Shown: piece by piece, positions 48,390-58,114 of the stretch
How the letters are laid out: every line of letters starts with the position of its first letter
Numbering within the stretch: position 1 is the stretch's first letter
Assembly: GCA_035610835.1 (NCBI GenBank)
Contig: CM069450.1
Span: 31,984,971-32,048,970, forward strand
DNA length: 64,000 nt
Direction of reading: 5' to 3'
DNA from: Ophiura sarsii
Lineage: Eukaryota; Echinodermata; Ophiuroidea; Amphilepidida; Ophiuridae
Position numbers and translations under genes: made by a program
The notes under the pieces: generated by a model
Database searches by the model: none
What the model was told of the DNA's origin: nothing
Seen by the model: only the letters and a program-made list of their open reading frames with translations

Positions 48390-48988
48390 TTTCAGCATTA
48401 GTATTCGACTAAAAACAAACGGACACTATGTACTATTTCCATTTCCAATGATACCACAACGGACCTGATTGGCAACCATTAATTGCCGTCAATAGCCAGC
48501 TACGAATGTTCACTACCAATGACCATCATTTCGCACTCCAGGATGTAGATATATGCTGTGTAATTCTAGAATCAATAGTCCGATACACATACAGAGTATC
48601 TGGCAAGTAAAATGCCCTCAATTATTTTTACATTGCGGCTTTCAACAATGTGCCCTTGACATCCGAAAAAGTGATATATTTCTACTAAAATATAAGATTC
48701 TTGAGTCGGGTATACATATTTGAACATCTTTAATAACAGGACAATTGAGATTTGTGGTAAACGTTCACAAACATAGGATTCCATTAAGATGCTTTACAAC
48801 TCGTAGTGTCTAGCTTAAATGTTCTTCCCTAAGCTACTTGAGCGTACGTGCCATACGGCTGTTGGAGCTTTTGACGGGCACCCATATCAAAGTGTTCTGC
48901 TAAAGAACAGAGAAGCACGTAACAGTTAAATCACATGTTTTAGTTTCAGCCTTTATTCCCCATGGACTAAGTGTACAATACACCTATG
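48390..48988. other. Unassigned stretch
   Basis: No feature was recognised. Confidence 0.35.
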
Positions 48989-48992
48989 TTAA

Positions 48993-49228
48993 CACTCTCT
49001 ACGCGGCTATTAGTTTTGCTTTATAAAACAGAACAGAAACCTTTCCCAACTTTTAAAGTCTTATCTCAAGAATTAATGAACCATCACTACGCAATTTTGT
49101 ACTTATTTAATCCATTTCTTATGGTGATTCAAAATATGATTTTAACATTCAATAATGTTGACAGTTTTGAATAATTTTTTGTGAAATTTTAGAACTGTCG
49201 TCTGCAGACGCCTGCCGCGTGGAAAGCG
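48993..49228 (+). mobile_element. TTAA-flanked MITE, family T1, copy 3
   Basis: TTAA at 48989-48992 and 49229-49232. Ends CACTCTCTACGCGGC and, as complement of the right, CGCTTTCCACGCGGC. The palindrome CGTCTGCAGACG sits near the right end. It is the best-preserved of the three copies. Confidence 0.85.
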
Positions 49229-49234
49229 TTAATA

Positions 49235-49860
49235 TTTTAAGGATTGTCAATATTTGGTTTTAAACAACATCAGTGAAAAGCACAAAAAACTATTCGACCT
49301 CCAAATTTCATCACCGACAAGATGATATTTGTGGTTTCTGTCTCGCCCGTACAGATGACAATTGACGCCTAGAATATGTCGTCGAAGATGTGTTCGGAGA
49401 ATATTACCTTTTTATAAAAATCGTAGCCGGATGAAGGATTCAAATGTTAAAGCCATGTAAAGTGTTATCCTAGCAGTAAATAACACAGTACAATAACAAT
49501 TTATAAGATAATGTAAAGGGTGAAACATACTTTGAGTCATTTGTAGTCTTTTACAGGGGGAGGAGGGAGGGGTTATTATAACAGTGGCGTACCTGTGCCT
49601 ATCGGATTACGACAAATAGGGATTTCCGCGAAAAAGTGAGATCATCACACATTTGGGGTCATATTATAGTTTCATTCCCTTCATCTAAAGGTAGAAAACG
49701 TACACATTCCGTATGCAAAATAAAACATTAAAAGAGAACACTTAAACTTTGATTGCAAATAAGATTTTCGACATTTAAAAAATCGCACTTTGCGCGCATA
49801 TTTTGTGAATTTGGATGTAAACTTTTAAAATATATTAAATTCTCCGGGCATTTTTAAATG
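49235..49860. other. Unassigned stretch
   Basis: No feature was recognised. Confidence 0.35.
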
Positions 49861-49865
49861 CTTAA

Positions 49866-52228
49866 GACTGTGTATTTTTAAAACCCAGTCGCATCTCGGG
49901 GATGAAGGTTGGAGAAATCATTTTATATTTGGTCCACACATCAGTTATGATGAACCATCTCATATTATGGTGATAAATCTTTCATCGCGAGTCCCAGTGT
50001 TTCTAGATCAAAACACCCTAAATTTGCCAATTTCGACCATTTTAGCCTATATTCAGAAACGGGTAGTTTTAGTTTAAACCCTCCAACAGCAAAACGATTT
50101 TGCACAAGACACTTACACTGCAGTATCATATTAATATACCTAGTAAATCAACCATCTCGGTCATATGAGGGATGAAATGTTGTGTTTACGACGTGCATCT
50201 AAATAATTAATATATCCCATCTTGATAACAATCTTCAAATCCAAGATGGCCTCCAAAATGGCCGCCATAATTGCCAAAATACATATAGAATGCGCATATT
50301 GAATTCCATACACTAAATTATGCAGTTTCAATGCCTATGTTTGAAATGCCTGAAAGGAGACACTAATTTAAGACATTCTTGAGGATTCTTTACCTTCCAT
50401 GATGGCCGCTGATCATGTCAAAATGGACATTAGATGGATGGAACAATGATTCTTTATTTGTTATAACTATCTTCTTTAAGACTAGGGTTTAACAAAACGT
50501 ATACGATATCGTTATTATATTTCAAATTAAAAACGGGAATTAGAGTTTACGTCAATTAACAAATGTTAATAATCTACAAATCAATGCTGTCTATACATAT
50601 ATATTAACCTTTAAAATAAACATAATCATTATTAGCTTTTTATTCCTACATGTCGTTGTATGTAAGTCCTAAAAAATCATGGTACCATACAGACACATGT
50701 GGCTGAATTGAATCACCGATTGATATACTTAATTTTCATTTCTCAATTTTTTTGCTAGACATATTTTAATTTTCCAACGTATCTTTATAGCAATATACTT
50801 ACTGTTGTTCGTATGCAGTTGAATTCTGCAGTTGAATTCAGCGGTTGAATTCAGCAGTTGAATTCAGCAGTTGAAATCACCAGTTGAAATCAGCAGTTGA
50901 ATTCAGCAGTTGAATTCAGCAGTTGAATTCAGCAGTTGAATTCAGCAGTTGAATTCAGCAGTTGAATTCAGCAGTTCGCATGTCATACGAACAACAGTAA
51001 GTATATAGGTCTACATTGCTATAAAGATACATTGGAAAATTAAATATGTCTAGCAAAAAAATTGAGAAATGAAAATTAAGTATATCAATCGGTGATTCAA
51101 TTCAGCCACATGTGTCTGTATGGTACCATGATTTTTTAGGACTTCCATACAATGACATGTAGGAATAAAAAGCTAATAATGATTATGTATATTTTAAAGG
51201 CTAATATGTATTATTGATTTGTAGATTATTAAAATTTGTTAATTGACGTAAAATAATTCCCGTTTTTAATTTGATACATAATAACGATATCGTATACGTT
51301 TTGTTAAACCCTAGTCTTAAAGAAGATAGTTATAACAAATAAAGAATCATTGTTCCATCCATCTAATGTCCATTTTGACATGATCGGCGGCCATCATGGA
51401 AGGTAAAGAATCCTCAAGAACGTCTTAAATTAGTGTCTCCTTTCAGGCATTTCGATCATAGGCATTGAAACTGCATAATTTAGTGTATGGAATTCAATAT
51501 GCGCATTCTATATGTATTTTGGCAATTATGGCAGCCATTTTGGAGGCCATCTTGGATTTGAAGATTGATATCAAGATGGGATATATTAATTATTTAGATG
51601 CACGTCGTAAACACAACATTTCATCCCTCATTTGACCGAGATGGTTGATATACTATACGTCATTCATTTTCCAACATTTTATATAGAGTGATATACACAC
51701 GTAACTTTGACGTCACACAGCGACTTGTAGGAATAAAAAGCCAACGGTGATTTTTTATATGTTGAAGATTAATATGTATAGATTGTATTAATATGTGAAT
51801 TTTTAAAATTGGTTACTTGACGTAAAATAATTCCCGTTTTTAATTTGACACATAAATTGAGCTATTTTTCATGAAAAACACAAATTTGATCCCATTATAA
51901 AACAAAAGTTACAGAAGCTAAACTAAATGTGATGCACATGTTATATACTCTATAGGTATATTAAGATGATACTGCAGTGTAAGTGTCTTGTGCAAAATCG
52001 TTTTGCAGTTGGAGGGTTTAAACCAAAACTACCCGTTTCTGAATATAGGCTAAAATGTCGAAATTGGCAAATTTAGGGTGTTTTGATCTAGAAACACTGG
52101 GACTCGCGATGAAAGATTTATCACCATAATATGAGATGGTTTATCATAACTGATGTATGGACCAAATATGAAATGATTTCTCCAATCTTCATCCCCGAGA
52201 TGCGACTGGGTTTTAAAAATACACAGTC
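49866..52228. mobile_element. Giant TTAA-flanked foldback element, about 2.36 kb
   Basis: TTAA at 49862-49865 and 52229-52232 flanks ends that read GACTGTGTATTTTTAAAACC on both sides (right complemented). The left arm 49866-50814 is mirrored by 50977-52228 at high identity. For example, GGACATTAGATGGATGGAAC on the left returns as GTTCCATCCATCTAATGTCC on the right. The right arm has an extra segment of about 305 bp at 51650-51955 that repeats part of the inner arm (TGTAGGAATAAAAAGCCAAC). The hub is a 13-bp minisatellite. No protein is encoded. The structure would extrude as a cruciform or long RNA hairpin. Confidence 0.9.
50815..50976. repeat. 13-bp minisatellite at the foldback hub, about 12 copies
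   Basis: The unit is TTGAATTCAGCAG, itself containing the palindrome GAATTC. A few units vary (AATTCTG, AAATCAC). It is bordered by the inverted pair CTTACTGTTGTTCGTATG and CATACGAACAACAGTAAG, innermost part of the foldback arms. Confidence 0.95.
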
Positions 52229-52488
52229 TTAAAGGGAGTGAGAACTGTAATCGGCTGTGCAGGTTACTGACGAGACTTAAGTGATTAGTCGCTGATAAGT
52301 TATTGTGTCGATTACAGATCTAATGTTCATGCCGAGCTAAACAATTTATACACGACCATTTCCTATTTTCAGAAATTCGTTACCGATAACTTATGTTCCG
52401 GTTGTCATTTTAAGGTCGTTTTACCAGTACCAGATGCTTCACGTAAGACGAACCATTGACATAATAATTAATTAATAAAATAATTAAC

Positions 52489-52523
<35 letters not shown>

Positions 52524-52745
52524 TTCACGTAAGAATTATCATTGACATCCATTTAAAATAACTAACGCAGCAGCAGCAGCAGCATTACGGTTGTCATCAT
52601 AAGTCATTTCCACTACGACTAACTGATTAGAATCCACTTCATTCTAATGAAATGGGTCAGTCCCGTTTGATATGAATGACATACCATTGATATTCATTAT
52701 AGGAAACATGATTGGTTTGATAGAGTTTAATTGACATATATGAAA

Positions 52746-53273
52746 TCGTCGCTGTTCTGACATACTGGCACATGTGCCATTTTGGGCAAAATGAGTTTAG
52801 TTGCATTTTATGATCTACAAATGAAACTCTTTATTCTCCCAAAAAAGTGAGACAAAAGGTAATTAATTAATGAGATACCGCACTAATTAGTGTGATATGC
52901 CAGGGTTTTAACATAATACCGGCATGAAAACCTCATTTTGTATTCTGACATACCGGCACATCACAATATTCTGCCATACGTGTAACTGCAGTTCTGACAT
53001 ACCGGCATATCACTGGCATATCACTGTAGGACGAATATGAAGTTTTTTCTTCTTTCTGACATACCGGCACATGACTTTATGACATAATTACTCCTGATTA
53101 ATAATTGCAATTTGTTGTTGTAACATGCTCATAACAAACATCAGTATATATCTATTAGTGTTCTTTGACAATGATAGTGACATTTGATGTAAATGCTCTC
53201 TAACAAGTCTTTAAACACGATTTTCTCAAAACGTTGTTTTTCGTGATGTGCCGGTATGTCAGAACAGCGACGA
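52746..53273. mobile_element. Inverted-repeat element with repeated internal motif, 528 bp
   Basis: The left end is TCGTCGCTGTTCTGACATAC; the complement of the right end is identical over those bases, then C/T differences in (C/T)GGCACAT. The motif TTCTGACATACCGGCACAT recurs internally near 52954, 52993 and 53055. No target duplication is certain. No protein is seen. Confidence 0.75.
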
Positions 53274-53399
53274 AATAGTTTACACGGCACTTATTCGAAA
53301 GTCACCTTTACTCGAATCTCAGAAGGGTGGTATAACAAGCCTAAGCGTACATGTATACCACGATGGTAAAGCGCTTTTTCATGATAGGAAAACATACTT

Positions 53400-53467
53400 G
53401 GGGAAAAGTGTCCTTTAGGTCGTGCGATACTGGTATACCAGTATCTGGACCTACAGTACACTTTCCC
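53400..53467. repeat. Minimal CCAGTATC palindromic element
   Basis: GGGGAAAAGTGTCCTTTAGG at the left and its near-complement at the right enclose the perfect palindrome GATACTGGTATACCAGTATC. The same ends and core appear within 21957-22347 and 37019-37100. Confidence 0.75.
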
Positions 53468-54010
53468 GTTCTTGTTTTGGCAGCTAGTGCTATAAGAACA
53501 TGGTATTCCGAATACATGATCCTCCATACCTATGTCGACCTAAAAGGCTGAACGAAGTTTCAGTATTATTGGTTAATGTAAATTTACTAAATCAGTTAAT
53601 CTAATCATAATTATTCATAGTTGACTCGTATTTCATTGTGGATAATCCTTCATGATATAAAATAAATCAGCACAAAATATTATACTGCATTTGCAGATAT
53701 AATTGCAACATCCGATGGATTTAATCCTGATGTAATACCGAAATCATATCATTTTGTTTGCATTACGCAAGGTAACCTCTGCCCCTGTTCATATTCGAGT
53801 GAATAAATCATATGAAAATATAGGTTGGTATCGGCAAATTATTAAAATGTATCGCTTTATGAATGTTTAATGCATTGTTTATAGTAAATAAAATCCGTTT
53901 TGGTGGTGTTTACTAAGTGATGAACGCCTGTGGGGGTTTTACTGTAAATGAAAACTCAATAACAATATCTGTTTTGTATTTTATTTAAGGTAAACATATT
54001 TTAAACTAGA

Positions 54011-54106
54011 GCGGTTCTCGGGTTTAGCGGTTTTCGGATATGGCGGTTCTCGAGTTTAGCGGTTTTCGGAAATGGCGGTTCTCCTATTTAGCGGTTCTCC
54101 TATTTG
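54011..54106 (+). repeat. 16-bp tandem repeat, six copies
   Basis: GCGGTT starts every 16 bases (54011, 54027, 54043, 54059, 54075, 54091). Units alternate between TCTCGGGTTTA-like and TTTCGGATATG-like endings. Confidence 0.9.
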
Positions 54107-54109
54107 GTG

Positions 54110-55400
54110 ATTAGTGTGGTTGGCATTAATTATGGTTTGGTTATGTGTAGGCATGTTTTGGATCCAACCGGAACCATGAGTCGCCGATATAGTTGCTGTT
54201 AGTGGTTGATGAAGTTCCGAGAGAGGTAATTAAAGGCATATTATGTGATCTTTTCCAGGAGGCTCTCTCTATTGATGATTGTTTTTAGAAAGTAGATTTT
54301 CTTGCAGATTTACATTTTTATATCATATATCATAAATATATTCTGAGTTACAGAGTGATACGATTTCTAATTACTTCAAAATCATGATCATGAAAAGAGT
54401 TCTCAGGTATGGGTACTAATCATTTTGGGACAGCCTGTATAACAACCAATAACATATTACATTACATGTAACTATATTCTATAACTGTTTTACACATATA
54501 CAAGAACACTATAACAGCCATACAAGAAACCTTTTCAGTTACAATTATCTCTTACAAATGTTTTAAGGGGTCGTCCATCATTTTCACATACAGTTACATA
54601 CAAAGCGTACGTAACAAGGGAGGGGTAAAAAATACCCTAAGCGTACATAATTTAAATGGCGATCTTGAGAGGCAGGAATTTTTTTCAAGCCATAAATTTG
54701 TTAAGTTAAGTCTGTACATATATGAAAATGGTGATAATGTTGGAATACCCCTTAATCTTCCATCTAGCTTTGTAAAACACAAACAGAATAATGTTCCTAA
54801 AAGGTTAGCCATTTCAGGAAATGAAGATGACCAAAGACTATTGAGTTTGAGTACTGATTCTGCAGGCCCATTTTTAATAAAACACTTGGTTTATTTTACA
54901 AAGCTGCAAGTATATGTACATGTATGAAGATTCGGAATTTCCAAAATTGTCAAAATGTATAATCCTTATGCATGTTGATAATGATATGTTGATAATAAAC
55001 TCGCGACCATGTATGGTATGTTGATAATAAACTCGCAACCATAATCAAACTTACATGATGGACCACAGTCACACGCAACACTTTTTGACAAGGTAAGTAC
55101 CGTAACGCATGGCTTGTATTTATATATTTGCAAAATTGAAATTTTCTAAATACAAGAAACTTTATCATTACAAAAAATCCGTGCTGCCAATATTTGAAGC
55201 TTTACATCATGTGATTGTTTTAATATTGAAGTTTGGCCTATAATAGATAAACCCTTTATTATCAAACATATATCATGCATGCATTTTAACATACATGTGT
55301 TGTTATTTTTATCTGTCATTTCTGGAAAGTTAATTTTGGTTAGTTTAAAACTACTCTTGCCCATTATTGTTAGTGCTATACAGTGATCACATCATTTAGA
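54110..55400. other. Unassigned AT-rich stretch with a 32-bp duplication
   Basis: ATGTTGATAATAAACTCGCG at about 54985 recurs about 32 bases later. ATTTTGGGACAGCCTGTATA near 54412 resembles a lone mariner-type end, and TTAAGGGGTCGTCCAT near 54564 resembles another element end. No partner ends were found. Confidence 0.45.
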
Positions 55401-55405
55401 GTCCA

Positions 55406-55551
55406 TTAACCCTTACAGCCCCGTATACCATGAAATCCCATTTCCCAGAGGTTCTGGGTTCAAACCCCGGGGCGTGGCACCTCTTGTTGTGTGTGCTTTT
55501 TTTGCTTGAAAAAAATTTCGTTGGAAAATCCACCGGGAGTGTTAGGGTTAA
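55406..55551 (+). mobile_element. tRNA-headed SINE, internally deleted copy
   Basis: Bracketed by TTAACCCT (55406-55413) and AGGGTTAA (55544-55551). It has box B GGGTTCAAACC (55456-55466) and the tail CTTGTTGTGTGTGCTTTTTT ... TCCACCGGGAGTGTTAGGG, identical to the next copy. It lacks the leader stem-loop, box A and anticodon arm. Confidence 0.8.
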
Positions 55552-55607
55552 GGAACAATTTTTTTTCTTCTTTTTAATTTTTACTTTTTTCTCTAATTTT
55601 ACCTGGA

Positions 55608-55883
55608 TTAACCCTACAGCCCAGTATCCCATGAAATCCTGTTTCCCAGCCTGTCGGTTCCGCATGGCGCTGAGGTTTTTGGGTGAAATAATGGCCCAGG
55701 CTACATAGCTGGGCGAGTACACTCGCCCAGCATAGCTTCCCCTGTGGCTCAGTTAGTAGAGCGTTCGACTTCAAACCGAGAGGTCGTGGATTCAAACCCC
55801 GGGGCGTGGCACCTCTTGTTGTGTGTGCTTTTTTTGCTTGAAAAAGATTTCGTTGGAAAATCCACCGGGAGTGTTAGGGTTAA
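55608..55883 (+). mobile_element. tRNA-headed SINE, full-length type copy
   Basis: Bracketed by TTAACCCT (55608-55615) and AGGGTTAA (55876-55883). Order: a leader with GTGAAATAATGGCCCAGGC; a 10-bp perfect stem-loop (55708-55731); box A TGGCTCAGTTAG (55745-55756); an anticodon-like loop CTTCAAA; box B GGATTCAAACC (55788-55798); and a tail with GCTTGAAAAAGATTTCGTTG. The leader and tail are homologous to the SINE at 45.2 kb although the tRNA-like cores differ. Confidence 0.85.
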
Positions 55884-55884
55884 T

Positions 55885-56280
55885 ATCACTTTCAATCATA
55901 GCTGCACATAATTAATCATTCATCATATGTGAAGACTAAAATATTGTTATCCATTTTGAAGCAGTACTACTGGTTCTCCAGCTGATGAATGTTGTGATAT
56001 TGCTACATTCCTACATGATTGTGCTAATTGTCAGCTCTTTCATGCAGGAGGAGGTCTTGTTCAGTAGTAGCTTCTACCATCAGGCATGGGACTCAACAGT
56101 TAATAAAATACTTGTAAAAATGTGTATAAATTGTGCCACAAACTGGAATCAGGGTACAAATGAGATTTTATTTTTTAAAAAAGCCAACACAATTCCTGTT
56201 TTATCCAGGAGAATTCTCATGCCTGAACAAGATTATGGATCGAAATAGCTTTGACATAGTGTTACTACAACAGTACCTAG
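55885..56280. other. Presumed 3' flank of the minus-strand gene
   Basis: AT-rich; carries the AATAAA candidate at 56167-56172 (minus). Short plus-strand frames here lack motifs. Confidence 0.4.
56167..56172 (-). promoter_or_regulatory. Candidate polyadenylation signal AATAAA
   Basis: Lies about 112 bases past the stop codon of the minus-strand gene. Such hexamers are frequent in AT-rich DNA, so support is modest. Confidence 0.35.
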
Positions 56281-56283
56281 CCT

Positions 56284-57655
56284 CTATTTCAGCTGAAGGG
56301 GTTGCATTATGTCAAAGCTGTACTGGGGAACACACCCTGTGTTTAAAAAAGTTCTTAGGCCTGGGTCAAATGGAATCTGTTTAACAACCATGAACCCACA
56401 ACCATCACATATTCTGGAGTGGGCAGAACAAATGATGTCACTTAGTGGGCGTCTGTAGAATGCTTCATCCCCTTCAGGCCAAGTGTAGCAAGTGTTGGTG
56501 GTCTGTTTCATGTAAGACAAGCATACATCATTTTCATTGATTGATGTTACCTGTGTTTCAAAATATACAAACATAAGGACAATTAGTATCTGATTAACAA
56601 TAGTAATAACCATACATTTAACAGTTAGTTTGTTGATCAAGAAACTGATGAATTTGGTTGATTTTGTAAAGTGCATGTGAAGCAAACAGACTTTTACTTA
56701 ATGAATATGTGATTCCATTTTGAGATCATTTGAAAAAGAACATCAAGATTGTGTGCATTTAAAGACAGTTCAATCTCAGCATCGTCGACGTCAACACACA
56801 TTTATGAAATAGGCCTACAATCTCCGGGCCTCAAGTGTGATGTGATATGCAGAACTTCTGTTTTGTCTTCATTTAACTTTAGATGATAGCAATAGAACAT
56901 TTTTTTAATATACACACTATTAACCCTAACCCCCCCCCCCCCCCCCTCCACCCCTGAGTGCTAAAAAATGCTAATCAAAAGTTCCTCTCCAAACGCATGC
57001 GTCGTCTGTTTTCGATAACGTAGTCAACCGAGCCTATATAGTAAGCACAGTATACTGCGCGAATGTGTAGCTGAGGGCGGCCGTGACTTAGTGGTTGGGA
57101 CATGGGGCTTGAGAACGGAGGGTCCCTGGATCGAATCCCGGCAGGTTCCAGGAGATTTAGTTGGTGTTTTTCCCTCGAAAATTGTGATCCCGGTCAAAAA
57201 CCCTAAACCGGGGTTAGGGTTAATATTAATGTACTGATTGTTTTATAAAGTGTACCTTGGCAACATGCATCTCGCTTTTCCCTTTTGCCCAATGTTCTTC
57301 AGTTGGACAGCAATAAAATGTCTTCAGTTGGAGAGCAACAAAATTATGGTCTTGAATTGCAGGAGACCCAATTGCAGAACCTGATAATGAAAAAAAAAGT
57401 CAATAGACAATGTCAAAGGAAACCCAAATGTTTTTGTTACTTCATTGTCATTCAAATTGAGTGTGTCATGTCATGTCATGTCATAATAGTTTGTACTTAC
57501 CTGAGATGTTGTCCCAATCTATAGCTTTGTGTCCATTCTCTCTTTCAGTAGTGCCCCTTCACTGCTGGTGTCCATCCACTTCCTCTTTACTGCCAGTGTC
57601 CACTTCCTTTTTAATGCTGGTGTCATCTGAACAGTTTGCTACTAGTTTGGCAGAG
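56284..57655 (-). CDS. 3' exons of an unrecognised conserved protein gene (three exons)
   Basis: Exons on the minus strand are 57655-57501, 57380-57256 and 56550-56284. Acceptors are CTTTCTTTTCTGCAG, TTTTTTCATTATCAG and TTTTGAAACACAG; donors are CTCAG|GTAAGT and GCCAAG|GTACAC. The phases agree: exon 1 ends with one base, exon 2 supplies two and ends in phase 0, and exon 3 reads from its first base to TAG at 56284. The product includes GHKAIDWDNISG, FVALQLKTFYCCPTEEHWAK, GKSEMHVAKVTSINENDVCL and CYTWPEGDEAFYRRPLSDII. The run of a hydrophobic strand, HVAKV, DVCLSYM, TWPE.DE and LSDII resembles a small barrel-like tail seen in uncharacterised invertebrate proteins; that is memory, not a search. 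Exon 1 encodes an acidic/lysine linker (SIKKEVDTGSKEEVDG) but has an in-frame TGA two codons later. No upstream exon with the required phase was proven, so the 5' end is missing. Confidence 0.65.
56920..57223 (+). mobile_element. tRNA-headed SINE with a poly-C leader, inside an intronic or adjacent position
   Basis: Bracketed by TTAACCCT (56920-56927) and AGGGTTAA (57216-57223). It holds 17 C at 56930-56946, an imperfect stem-loop GCACAG/CTGCGC (57045-57060), box A TGACTTAGTGG (57084-57094), box B GGATCGAATCC (57128-57138), and a tail ending AAACCGGGGTTAGGGTTAA. It lies in the intron between exons 2 and 3 of the minus-strand gene, opposite in strand. Confidence 0.8.
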
Positions 57656-57749
57656 CTGCAGAAAAGAAAGGGCATAGAAATTAAGCATTTAGCATGTTCA
57701 TCATGTTTATGTGTAATACAATATCATTGGGGTTAGTCAATGTCTATAA

Positions 57750-58039
57750 CAGGGTTGTCTCCAGGGCAATTTGAGTGCCGGCTGATTTTACTGATTGCGA
57801 GCAGAGTGAGTGTAGCGAACGGAGCGCAGCGGATCACGGCGCGGGGTCCAGGGGCCTGCTTAGGGTTTTTTAAGGGTTTTTGTAATGCAATTTGGCCTAT
57901 TTGGGGGTTCCTGCCACATAATTTCTTATTTTAAGAGGCAGTTTAATGATTTTATCCATGTAGAATAGAAAAAGAAGAAAAAAGTGCCCTTTTTCAGCGT
58001 GAGTGCCGGCTACACCCGACCGGCGTGGAGACAACCCTA
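57750..58039. mobile_element. hAT-type MITE, 290 bp
   Basis: 8-bp target duplication GTCTATAA at 57742-57749 and 58040-58047. Ends CAGGGTTGTCTCCA and, complemented, TAGGGTTGTCTCCA; both ends then carry GAGTGCCGGC words. The interior GAGCAGAGTGAGTGTAGCGA with ACGGAGCGCAGCGG is typical of small hAT elements in animal genomes. Confidence 0.92.
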
Positions 58040-58114
58040 GTCTATAAGATAGACTATAGTCTATTATCATAAGAAGGTGTGTCATTGCAGCACATTAACG
58101 AGTGCACCCACTGG

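Larger units (their letters stand above)
52322..54007 (-). repeat. Repeat family A, inverted copy split by insertions
   Basis: 52322-52680 and 53548-54007 are collinear complements of 13185-13962. The intervening 865 bp hold the element at 52746-53273 and a CCAGTATC palindromic element. CAG runs at 52489-52522 and 52566-52585 show a local duplication of the microsatellite flank. Confidence 0.8.

Noticed and set aside
49866..52228. Assembly artefact explaining the large palindrome
   Set aside because: The arms differ by point changes and a unique right-arm segment, and both ends have TTAA, so a real element is likelier; long reads are still the test.
45358..57160. Functional tRNA genes
   Set aside because: The cores have mismatched acceptor and anticodon stems and are embedded in repeated leader/tail units, so they are SINE heads.
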